Assembly (NCBI GenBank): GCA_049509635.1
Contig: JBEKZS010000169.1
Span: 1 to 8,705 of the forward strand
DNA length: 8,705 bases
Direction: 5' to 3'
Source of the DNA: Roseiarcus sp049509635
GTDB taxonomy: Bacteria > Pseudomonadota > Alphaproteobacteria > Rhizobiales > Beijerinckiaceae
The translations under genes were made by a program, and so were the position numbers. The notes beneath the pieces were generated by a model. The model was given only the letters and a program-made list of their open reading frames with translations, had not been told where the DNA came from and made no database searches. Every line of letters starts with the position of its first letter. The stretch's first letter is position 1. Shown here piece by piece: positions 1 to 5,589 of this stretch.

Positions 1-22
1 GCGCCGTCGGCGCGGCAAGATG

Positions 23-92
23 GCGACCGTGACCTTTTGCTGTGCTGCGCGGCCGAGATCGGCCGCGCTACACACCAAAAGGTCACGGTTGC
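23..92. repeat. 70-nt near-perfect palindrome (long hairpin)
   Basis: All pairing shares one symmetry axis between 57 and 58. Bases 26-39 pair perfectly with 76-89 (14 bp, ACCGTGACCTTTTG against its complement), 41-44 with 71-74, and 47-56 with 59-68 (GCGCGGCCGA against TCGGCCGCGC). Outside these, 23-25 pair with 90-92 with one G-T wobble. Only 40/75, 45/70 and 46/69 fail to pair. No T-run follows on either strand, so it is not a classical intrinsic terminator. It may be a REP-like unit, a 3'-end stabiliser or a protein-binding palindrome. The pairing is seen directly; the role is unknown. Confidence 0.85.
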
Positions 93-98
93 AACGGG

Positions 99-195
99 CC
101 AGGACCGGGCGCGCGGGTCAAGGTTCGCGAAGCGCCTCTTGGCGCGAAGCGACCGGCGTAGCCGGCTTGACCTTGACGCGTGCGCCCGGCCCTGG
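99..195. repeat. Branched inverted repeat with two inner hairpins
   Basis: Outer arms 99-124 and 170-195 pair at 23 of 26 positions plus one G-T wobble; the mismatches are 104/190 and 116/178. Inside the arms are two short perfect hairpins: GCGCC-TCTT-GGCGC (132-145) and CCGGC-GTA-GCCGG (153-165). A direct repeat CGCGAAGCG occurs at 126-134 and 143-151. The predicted fold is a three-way junction. The inner hairpins resemble those in the mosaic repeat at 921-1074, which suggests a related repeat family, though this is inference. Confidence 0.8.
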
Positions 196-210
196 CAGCG
201 CGGACGCCTG

Positions 211-259
211 CCGGTTGGGACGCGCGCAGCGCGCCCCACCCCGCCCGGTTTTCTCTTTT
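211..259 (+). terminator. Candidate intrinsic terminator (GC hairpin then T-rich tract)
   Basis: TGGG (216-219) pairs with CCCA (235-238), and CGCGC (221-225) pairs with GCGCG (229-233) around a GCA loop, with one A/C mismatch at 220/234. An outer CCGG (211-214) can also pair with CCGG (245-248). The plus strand continues with TTTTCTCTTTT (249-259). This is the only hairpin in the gene-free region followed by a T-rich run. If real it would end a transcript coming from left of the window, or a structured RNA spanning the two preceding palindromes. Confidence 0.45.
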
Positions 260-271
260 ACAGAATTTTTC

Positions 272-300
272 TTGACTCCAGCGCTTCGCCGGTCCAGGAT
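272..300 (+). promoter_or_regulatory. Possible orphan sigma70-type promoter
   Basis: TTGACT at 272-277 matches the -35 consensus at 5 of 6 positions. A 17-nt spacer leads to CAGGAT at 295-300, a weak -10 (3 of 6). A short palindrome, AGAA-TTT-TTCT (262-272), touches the -35. It faintly recalls the AGAA/TTCT cores of Irr-type iron-control boxes in rhizobia, but the flanking bases do not match well. No convincing gene follows, so the site may be degenerate, spurious or feed a noncoding transcript. Confidence 0.25.
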
Positions 301-619
301 GATCGTGTCGATCAACGGCCGGTCCGAGCCGGAGCAACCGAGGGAGAGTCACCGCTGCGCCGCGAACCGCCCAGGACTCCTGCAGCGCGTCGCTCGCAAG
401 GCGCGCCCTCCGTCGACGGCGACAAGCCGCTCCGGGGCGATCCTCGCGGAGGCCGACTTTGGCTTGTTGGTGATGCGATTGGTCTTGTCGCATCGCGACC
501 CCTCGGGGGGCTTCGAGCGCCCGGAGAGCGCGGGCGCCGCGGGGGCAGAAAAGCTTCCGGCCTCTCGCAAGCCGCTGAAATATAAAAGCATATGCCATGA
601 GACCGGGAAATAAAAAGAT

Positions 620-671
620 TTCCGGGAGCTTCCAAAAGCTTCCAAAAATTTCCCCGGCTCTCGGGCCCGGG
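620..671. repeat. Helically phased TTCC repeats, first copy
   Basis: TTCC starts at exactly 620, 630, 640 and 650, a 10-nt period. The repeated units are TTCCGGGAGC, TTCCAAAAGC and TTCCAAAAAT, followed by TTCCCCGG. Ten-nt phasing places each motif on the same face of the helix. The last 32 nt (640-671) recur at 855-886 in direct orientation with 26 of 32 identities. The role is unknown; a protein-binding array or repeat-element remnant are options. Confidence 0.6.
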
Positions 672-854
672 CGACGCGGAGGGTGGCGGGTCGATTTCGG
701 CGATCGGCCCGGCGGCGCCATTCGGCCTTGCTCCATCGCCGCCGCCGACGCGGCCCCGCGCGCGCCTCGAGGGCAAGGGCAGGCTCGGGAGTCGCCGCGG
801 CGCTTCCTTTTGCTCGCAGACCCATGAATTCGCTCGAGACCCGGAGATTGAAAT

Positions 855-886
855 TTCCAAAGGTTTCCACGGCTCCGGGACCCGGG
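855..886. repeat. Second copy of the TTCC/CCCGGG direct repeat
   Basis: This is a 32-nt match to 640-671 with 26 identities and no gaps. It keeps two TTCC cores 10 nt apart (855 and 865) and the terminal CCCGGG. It lies 215 nt downstream of the first copy in the same orientation. A looser resemblance also exists just upstream of each copy (GAGACCGGGAAAT at 599 versus GAGACCCGGAGATTG at 836), so the duplicated unit may be longer and diverged. Confidence 0.5.
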
Positions 887-920
887 CCGTGGGAGAGGCT
901 GGTGGAATCGGGGGGATGGG

Positions 921-1074
921 GGCGCCGAACCCCTCATCCGACCGGCTGCGCCGGCCACCTTCTCCCGCAAGGGGAGAAGGAAGGGGGCGGCGGCGCCGAA
1001 CCACTCCTCCCGCCGACCCCCTTCTCTCCTTGCGGGAGAAGGTGGCGCGAAGCGCCGGACGAGGGGCTGGCGCC
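921..1074. repeat. Mosaic palindromic intergenic repeat (RIME-like)
   Basis: Two inverted arms, 921-987 and 1017-1074, share GGCGCC, CCCCTC(A/G)TCCG and CCACCTTCTCCCGCAAGG. Each arm carries its own hairpins. On the left these are CCGGC-TGC-GCCGG (942-954) and a 9-bp stem at 958-966/972-980. On the right they are a CCTTCTC/GAGAAGG stem (1020-1042) and GGCGC-GAA-GCGCC (1044-1056). The start of the element, 921-944, is repeated directly at 992-1015 with 20 of 24 identities. CCTTCTCCC/GGGAGAAGG elements of this style are common intergenic repeats in Rhizobiales. It ends 7 nt before the operon promoter. Confidence 0.75.
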
Positions 1075-1080
1075 GCGGGT

Positions 1081-1108
1081 TTGACATCGGTCCGCCATTC
1101 GTTATACC
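1081..1108 (+). promoter_or_regulatory. Sigma70-type promoter of the hydroxycinnamate operon
   Basis: A perfect -35, TTGACA (1081-1086), a 16-nt spacer and TATACC (1103-1108) as a 4-of-6 -10. Transcription would begin near 1114-1116, giving a leader of only about 17-20 nt before the ATG at 1133. The promoter lies right after the mosaic palindrome. I see no clear inverted repeat over the start site that would mark a MarR- or other repressor operator, so regulation cannot be read from this sequence. Confidence 0.6.
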
Positions 1109-1132
1109 GCAGAACCATTCTGGAGCCCGCTC

Positions 1133-1930
1133 ATGCCGGCCGGCCTCGCGCACCCCGAGAATGCGGTCGTCGCCACCGAGATCGAGGGCGCGATCGCGGT
1201 GGTCCGGCTCGATCGGCCGGCCAAGCGCAATGCGCTCAACGATAAGGCGATCCTCGGGCTGGAGGCGGCGTTCCGCTCGCTGCCCGGCAGCGTCGGGGCG
1301 GCGGTGCTGCATGGGGCGGGCGAGCATTTCTCCGCCGGGCTCGACCTTTCCGAACTCGTCGAGGTCGATCTGCCCGCCGCGGTCGAGCATTCCAGGCTTT
1401 GGCATCGCGCGTTCGAGGCGATCGAGTTCGGCCGGGTGCCGGTGGTCGCCTGCGTGCATGGCGCGGTGGTCGGCGGCGGGCTGGAGCTCGCCTGCGCGGC
1501 CCATGTCCGGGTCGCCGAGGACTCGGCCTATTATGCGCTGCCCGAGGGTCAGCGCGGCATTTTCGTCGGCGGCGGCGGCTCGGTGCGGCTTCCGCGGCTG
1601 ATCGGCGTGTCCCGGATGATGGAGATGATGCTGACCGGCCGCGTCTACGGCGCCGAGGAAGGCTACGGCTTCGGCCTGTCGCATTATGTGGTTCCCGCCG
1701 GCGAGGGGCTCGCCAAGGCCAAGGCGCTCGCGCGCAAGATCGCCGGCAATGCCGGGCGCACCAATTTCGCGCTGATCCAGGCGCTGCCGCGGATCGCCGA
1801 GGGCGATCGGGCGGCGGGCTTCCTGCTCGAGGCGCTGATGTCGGCGATCGCCCAGGACGATGCCGAGGCGAAGGCGCGGCTGCGCGCTTTTCTCGAAAAG
1901 CGCGCGGACAAGGTGGCGCCGCGATCGTGA
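1133..1930 (+). CDS. Enoyl-CoA hydratase/isomerase (crotonase) family protein
   Basis: A 265-residue crotonase-fold protein, likely to hydrate the 2,3-double bond of an aryl-propenoyl-CoA. The CoA and oxyanion-hole segments HFSAGLDLSEL (65-75) and HGAVVGGGLELA (109-120) are present. Glu118 and Glu138, 20 residues apart, align with the two catalytic glutamates of rat mitochondrial enoyl-CoA hydratase (Glu144, Glu164), so a hydratase is expected. Hydroxycinnamoyl-CoA hydratase-lyases that cleave to aldehyde usually look different around the first Glu, with GGGFSPL in place of GGGLELA. The start is ATG 1133, with GGAG 7 nt upstream and a promoter just before it. It is the first gene of a four-gene operon whose next gene is a feruloyl-CoA synthase-type ligase. 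The stop overlaps a possible GTG (1927) of that gene. Family is certain; the substrate is inferred from context. Confidence 0.93.
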   Translation: MPAGLAHPENAVVATEIEGAIAVVRLDRPAKRNALNDKAILGLEAAFRSLPGSVGAAVLHGAGEHFSAGLDLSELVEVDLPAAVEHSRLWHRAFEAIEFGRVPVVACVHGAVVGGGLELACAAHVRVAEDSAYYALPEGQRGIFVGGGGSVRLPRLIGVSRMMEMMLTGRVYGAEEGYGFGLSHYVVPAGEGLAKAKALARKIAGNAGRTNFALIQALPRIAEGDRAAGFLLEALMSAIAQDDAEAKARLRAFLEKRADKVAPRS

Positions 1931-1971
1931 ACGGCCGGGTTGGCAGATCTCTCGAGTTGTGGAGCGATTTG

Positions 1972-3867
1972 ATGCGGCGGAGCGACGACCTTGCGCTCGA
2001 TGTGATCGAGCCCGGCCCCGCGCCGCTGCGCAAGCTGAAGACGGCGCCCAATTCGGTCACCGTCGAGCGGCGCGCCGACGGCGCGATCCTGGTCAGGCCG
2101 ACCCAGCGGCTCGGGCGCCATCCCGTCAGATTGACCAGCCGGCTGGCCCGCTTCGCGCGCGCGACGCCCGACCGGGTGTTCATCGCCGAGCGGGTGTCGG
2201 GGAGCGACTTCCGGCGGGTCGGCTATGCCGAGGCGTTCCACGCCGCCAAGGCGATCGGCAGCGCGCTGCTGGCGCGCGGCGTCTCGCCCGAACGCCCGCT
2301 GATGATCCTGTCGGGCAACGACGTCGACCATGCGCTGCTCGCGCTCGGCTGCCTCCATGTCGGCCTGCCCTATGCGCCGATCTCGCCGGCCTATTCGACC
2401 GCGACCCGCGATTTCAGCCGGCTCGCCCATATCGCCGCGCGGCTGACGCCGGGCCTCGTGTTCGCCAGCGACGGCGCCCCGTTCGCCGAGGCGATCGCCG
2501 CGGTCGCGCCCGCCGACGCCGAAATCGTGGTCGCGCGCAACCCGCCGCCGGGGCGCGCCGCGACCGATCTGGCGCAGCTGCTGGCGCACCCGATCGACGA
2601 AGCGGCGCTCGCCAGGGCGCATGCGGCGATCCGGCCCGATTCGGTCGCCAAGATCCTGTTCACCTCGGGCTCGACGGCGCTGCCCAAGGGCGTCATCAAC
2701 ACCCATGCGATGTGGACCGCCAATCTGGAGATGATCACCAACTACTTCCGCTTCATGCGCGACGAGCCGCCCGTCCTCGTCGACTGGCTGCCGTGGAACC
2801 ACACGTTCGGCGGCAATCACAATTTCGGCATGGTCATCTACAACGGCGGCTCGCTCTACATCGACGAGGGGCGGCCGACCGCCAGGGGAATCGCGGCGAC
2901 GGTGCGCAACCTGCGCGAGATCGCGCCGACCGTCTATTTCAACGTGCCCAAGGGCTTCGAGGAGCTCGTGCCGTTCCTGCGCGCCGACCCGGCGCTGCGC
3001 GGGACGTTCTTCTCGCGGCTGCACATGAACTTCTTCTCGGGCGCCGCGCTCGCCCAGCACGTCTGGGACGAGATGGACGCGGTCGCGGTCGAGACGCTCG
3101 GCGCCCGGGTGCCGATGCTGACCGGGCTCGGCGCCACCGAGACCGGCCCGTTCGCGCTCGCCTGCGCGCCCGAGCATTGCCGCTCGGGCCATGTCGGCCT
3201 GCCGGTCCCGGGCGTCGAATTGAAGCTCGCCCCGGTCGACGGCAAGCTCGAGGCGCGGCTGCGCGGGCCGGCGATCACGCCGGGCTACTGGCGCGATCCC
3301 GAGGCGAACGCCAAGGCCTATGACGAGGAGGGCTATTATCGGCTCGGCGACGCGCTGAAATGGGTCGACGAGGCCGATCCGGCCAAGGGCTTCCGGTTCG
3401 ACGGCCGGATCACCGAGGATTTCAAGCTCTCGACCGGCACCTGGGTCAGCGTCGGGCCGCTGCGGGCCAGGATCATCGCCCATTTCGCGCCCTACATCCA
3501 GGACGCGGCGATCGCGGGGATCAACCGCGACGACATCGCCGCGCTCGCCTTCCCCGATCTCGACGCCTGCCGCGCGCTGGCGCCGGGACTGCCCGCCTCC
3601 GCCGATCCCCCGACCGTGCTCGCCGACCCGCGGGTGCGCGAGGCGATGCGCGGGCTGCTGCGCAGCATGGCCGCCGCCGCGACCGGTTCGTCGATGCGGG
3701 TCGCCCGGCTCGTGCTGCTGGAGGCGCCGCCCTCGCTCGACCGCGGCGAGATCACCGACAAGGGTTCGATCAACCAGCGGGCGGTGCTGAGCCATCGCGC
3801 CGAGCTCGTCGAGGCGCTCTATGTCCGGCCCTATGGCGCGCGGGTGATCGCCCTGGAGGAGGCCTGA
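1972..3867 (+). CDS. fcs: Feruloyl-CoA synthase-type aryl-CoA ligase
   Basis: A 631-residue ANL-superfamily adenylate-forming ligase that would activate ferulate, p-coumarate or a related acid to its CoA thioester using ATP. Landmarks: P-loop TSGSTALPKGV (231-241), GATETGP (387-393), YRLGD with the ribose-binding Asp460, the segment EDFKLSTGTWVSVG (482-495) typical of the feruloyl-CoA synthase branch, and catalytic Lys597 in GEITDKGSINQ. The length fits that branch (about 600-630). I chose ATG 1972 because GGAG sits 7 nt upstream. An in-frame GTG at 1927, overlapping the previous stop as GTGA with AGGTGG 10 nt upstream, would add 15 residues. The next gene starts 2 nt after the stop. Substrate preference cannot be read from sequence. 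Confidence 0.93.
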   Translation: MRRSDDLALDVIEPGPAPLRKLKTAPNSVTVERRADGAILVRPTQRLGRHPVRLTSRLARFARATPDRVFIAERVSGSDFRRVGYAEAFHAAKAIGSALLARGVSPERPLMILSGNDVDHALLALGCLHVGLPYAPISPAYSTATRDFSRLAHIAARLTPGLVFASDGAPFAEAIAAVAPADAEIVVARNPPPGRAATDLAQLLAHPIDEAALARAHAAIRPDSVAKILFTSGSTALPKGVINTHAMWTANLEMITNYFRFMRDEPPVLVDWLPWNHTFGGNHNFGMVIYNGGSLYIDEGRPTARGIAATVRNLREIAPTVYFNVPKGFEELVPFLRADPALRGTFFSRLHMNFFSGAALAQHVWDEMDAVAVETLGARVPMLTGLGATETGPFALACAPEHCRSGHVGLPVPGVELKLAPVDGKLEARLRGPAITPGYWRDPEANAKAYDEEGYYRLGDALKWVDEADPAKGFRFDGRITEDFKLSTGTWVSVGPLRARIIAHFAPYIQDAAIAGINRDDIAALAFPDLDACRALAPGLPASADPPTVLADPRVREAMRGLLRSMAAAATGSSMRVARLVLLEAPPSLDRGEITDKGSINQRAVLSHRAELVEALYVRPYGARVIALEEA

Positions 3868-3869
3868 CC

Positions 3870-5123
3870 ATGGGACGCGACCATCCCGGCGTGTTCTCGG
3901 GCTGGGACGACGCCCATCTGCTCGGCGGCGCGCGCACGCCGTTCACCGATCTCAACGGCGCCCTCGCGGCCGTCTCGCCGATCGATCTGGGCATCAAGGC
4001 GGCCAGGGCCGCGCTCGCCCGGACCGGCGTCGATCCGGCCGAGATCGGGACCGTGATCGCCGGCTCGATGGCCCAGGCCAGTTTCGACGCCTACATGCTG
4101 CCGCGCCACGTCGGGCTCTACGCCGGCGTGCCCGAGCAGGTCCCCGCCCATCTCGTCCAGCGCATCTGCGGCACCGGCGTCGAGGTCCTGTCGCAGGCCT
4201 GCGACGCGGTCGCCCACAAGGGGATCGACGCCGTGCTGTGCGTCGGCGCGGAATCGATGAGCCGCAACCCGGTCGCCGCCTACACCCATCGCAGCGGCTT
4301 CCGGATGGGCCAGGTCGAGTTCAAGGATTTCCTGTGGGAGGCGCTGCTCGACCCGTCCTGCGACACGACGATGGGCGGAACCGCGGAGAATCTGGCGAGC
4401 CGCTACGCGATCACCCGCGCCGAGGTCGACGGCTTCGCCGAGCGGTCGTTCGCCCGCGCGCTGAAGGCGCGGGCGGAAGGCTTCTTCGACGACGAGATCG
4501 TCGCCGTCGTCGCCGAGGTTTTTTCATCCCCGGGACGCAAGGATCGGGCGATCCGGCTCGACCGCAAGATCGAGGCGGTGACCCAGGACGGCCATCCGCG
4601 CGCCACCGACATGGCGACCCTCGCACGAATCCGGCCCGCCTTCGGCGGCGTCCAGACCGGCGGCAACAGTTCGGCGGTGGTCGACGGCGCGGCGGGCGCG
4701 GTCGTCGTCAGCGGCGGCTGGCTGCGGCGCGCCGGCCGGACGCCGCTCGCGCGGCTGATCGGCGCGGTCGCGGTCGGCTGCCCGCCCGAAATCATGGGCA
4801 TCGGCCCGGCGCCGGCGATCCGCGCGCTGCTCGAGCGCACCGGCCTCGCGCTCGGCCAGATCGACCGCATCGAGATCAACGAGGCGTTCGGCGCGCAGGC
4901 GCTCGCCTGCGTGCGCGAGCTCGGCCTCGACGAGGACAAGTTGAATGTCAACGGCGGGGCGATCGCGATCGGCCACCCGCTCGGCGCCACGGGCGTCCGG
5001 CTGACGCTGACGCTCGCGCGCGAACTGGCGCGGCGCGGCCTGCGCTATGGAATCGCCTCGGCGTGCATCGGCGGCGGCCAGGGCATTGCGATGCTGATCG
5101 AGAACGGCGCCGCGGCGCGCTGA
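3870..5123 (+). CDS. Thiolase family protein (acetyl-CoA acyltransferase)
   Basis: A 417-residue thiolase, expected to cleave a 3-oxoacyl-CoA with free CoA, releasing acetyl-CoA and a shortened acyl-CoA; here plausibly an aroyl-CoA such as vanilloyl- or 4-hydroxybenzoyl-CoA. The nucleophile is Cys100 (RICGTG), with NEAF at 337-340, His369 in GHPLGATG and Cys399 in SACIGGGQG, so the catalytic set is complete. Most biosynthetic and degradative thiolases have CGSG after the nucleophile; this one has CGTG. The N-terminus has some 12-15 residues before the usual thiolase start (GARTPF at 20-25), making it slightly longer than the common ~390. ATG 3870 is preceded by GGAGGA at 3855-3860, inside the end of the ligase gene. 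Translational coupling is likely. Confidence 0.93.
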   Translation: MGRDHPGVFSGWDDAHLLGGARTPFTDLNGALAAVSPIDLGIKAARAALARTGVDPAEIGTVIAGSMAQASFDAYMLPRHVGLYAGVPEQVPAHLVQRICGTGVEVLSQACDAVAHKGIDAVLCVGAESMSRNPVAAYTHRSGFRMGQVEFKDFLWEALLDPSCDTTMGGTAENLASRYAITRAEVDGFAERSFARALKARAEGFFDDEIVAVVAEVFSSPGRKDRAIRLDRKIEAVTQDGHPRATDMATLARIRPAFGGVQTGGNSSAVVDGAAGAVVVSGGWLRRAGRTPLARLIGAVAVGCPPEIMGIGPAPAIRALLERTGLALGQIDRIEINEAFGAQALACVRELGLDEDKLNVNGGAIAIGHPLGATGVRLTLTLARELARRGLRYGIASACIGGGQGIAMLIENGAAAR

Positions 5124-5143
5124 CGGCTCAGGGACAGGCTGAT

Positions 5144-5566
5144 ATGGGATTCGCGTTCACCCGCAATCTGACCATCGAGTGGGGTCACTGCGACCCCGCC
5201 GGCATCGTGTTCAATCCGCGGTTCTTCGAGTTCTTCGACTGGTCGACCGCGCTGCTGGTCCAGGCCGCGCTCGACCTCGGCGAGGTCGACATGCGGACCG
5301 CCTATGGCGTCGCCGGCATACCGCTGGTCGACACGCGGGCCAATTTCACCCGTCCGGCCCGCTACGGCGACCGGATCGAGATCGTCTCCCGGGTCAGCGC
5401 GGTCGGGCGGTCGAGCTTCGAGATCGACCACAAGCTGTTCAACGCCGGCGAACTGGCGGTCGAGGGCCATGAGAAGCGGGTCTGGACGGTCCGCGACCCG
5501 CAGACCGGCCAGCTGAGGTCGCGCCCGCTGCCCGAAGAGGTCGCGCGCAAGCTGAACGGCGGCTGA
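5144..5566 (+). CDS. 4-hydroxybenzoyl-CoA thioesterase-type hot-dog hydrolase
   Basis: A 140-residue hot-dog thioesterase that hydrolyses an acyl- or aroyl-CoA to the free acid and CoA. Residues 11-22, IEWGHCDPAGIV, line up without a gap with 4-hydroxybenzoyl-CoA thioesterase of Pseudomonas sp. CBS3 (141 residues), and Asp17 falls on that enzyme's catalytic Asp17. The C-terminal half is less similar from memory, so the exact acyl group is uncertain. It starts at ATG 5144, with AGGGA 9 nt upstream and 20 nt after the thiolase stop. As last gene of the operon it would release vanillate or 4-hydroxybenzoate at the end of side-chain shortening. An alternative is a housekeeping CoA-recycling thioesterase. 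Confidence 0.9.
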   Translation: MGFAFTRNLTIEWGHCDPAGIVFNPRFFEFFDWSTALLVQAALDLGEVDMRTAYGVAGIPLVDTRANFTRPARYGDRIEIVSRVSAVGRSSFEIDHKLFNAGELAVEGHEKRVWTVRDPQTGQLRSRPLPEEVARKLNGG

Positions 5567-5589
5567 CCGGCGGCCCGATCGCGGCCAAT

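Larger units (their letters stand above)
1..1080. other. Gene-free intergenic region rich in palindromes and repeats
   Basis: About 1.1 kb without a credible gene. Long open frames exist on both strands, but they read straight through perfect palindromes, are rich in Arg, Pro, Ala and Gly, match no family I recognise and lack convincing ribosome binding sites; I read them as a by-product of high GC. The structured elements are listed separately. Minor extra structure: a 7-bp perfect hairpin at 472-478/488-494 with a 9-nt loop, followed by a short CCCC-TC-GGGG hairpin at 499-508, and an AT-rich patch at 577-620 that contrasts with its surroundings. The 3' end of an unseen upstream gene could lie just left of base 1. 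Confidence 0.7.

Noticed and set aside
577..613. Plus-strand promoter at TATAAA (581-586)
   Set aside because: No acceptable -35 at 16-18 nt upstream and no gene follows.
1..1080. tRNA, CRISPR array or insertion sequence
   Set aside because: No cloverleaf with conserved T-loop, no regularly spaced repeats with spacers, and no transposase remnant could be found.
83..1684. Long minus-strand open frame across the gene-free region and into the crotonase gene
   Set aside because: It reads through perfect palindromes and antisense to a clear crotonase, is low-complexity Arg/Ala/Pro/Gly and matches no family.
1399..1926. Upstream extension of the ligase frame through the crotonase gene
   Set aside because: It overlaps a complete crotonase in another frame and translates to Arg/Ala-rich nonsense; ligase similarity begins after 1972.
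1133..1930. Calling the crotonase a hydroxycinnamoyl-CoA hydratase-lyase (ech/couA)
   Set aside because: The active-site segment GGGLELA with two glutamates fits enoyl-CoA hydratase better; gene context alone is not enough.
1684..3795. 703-codon minus-strand open frame opposite the ligase
   Set aside because: Antisense shadow of a GC-rich gene; the plus strand has all ligase motifs.
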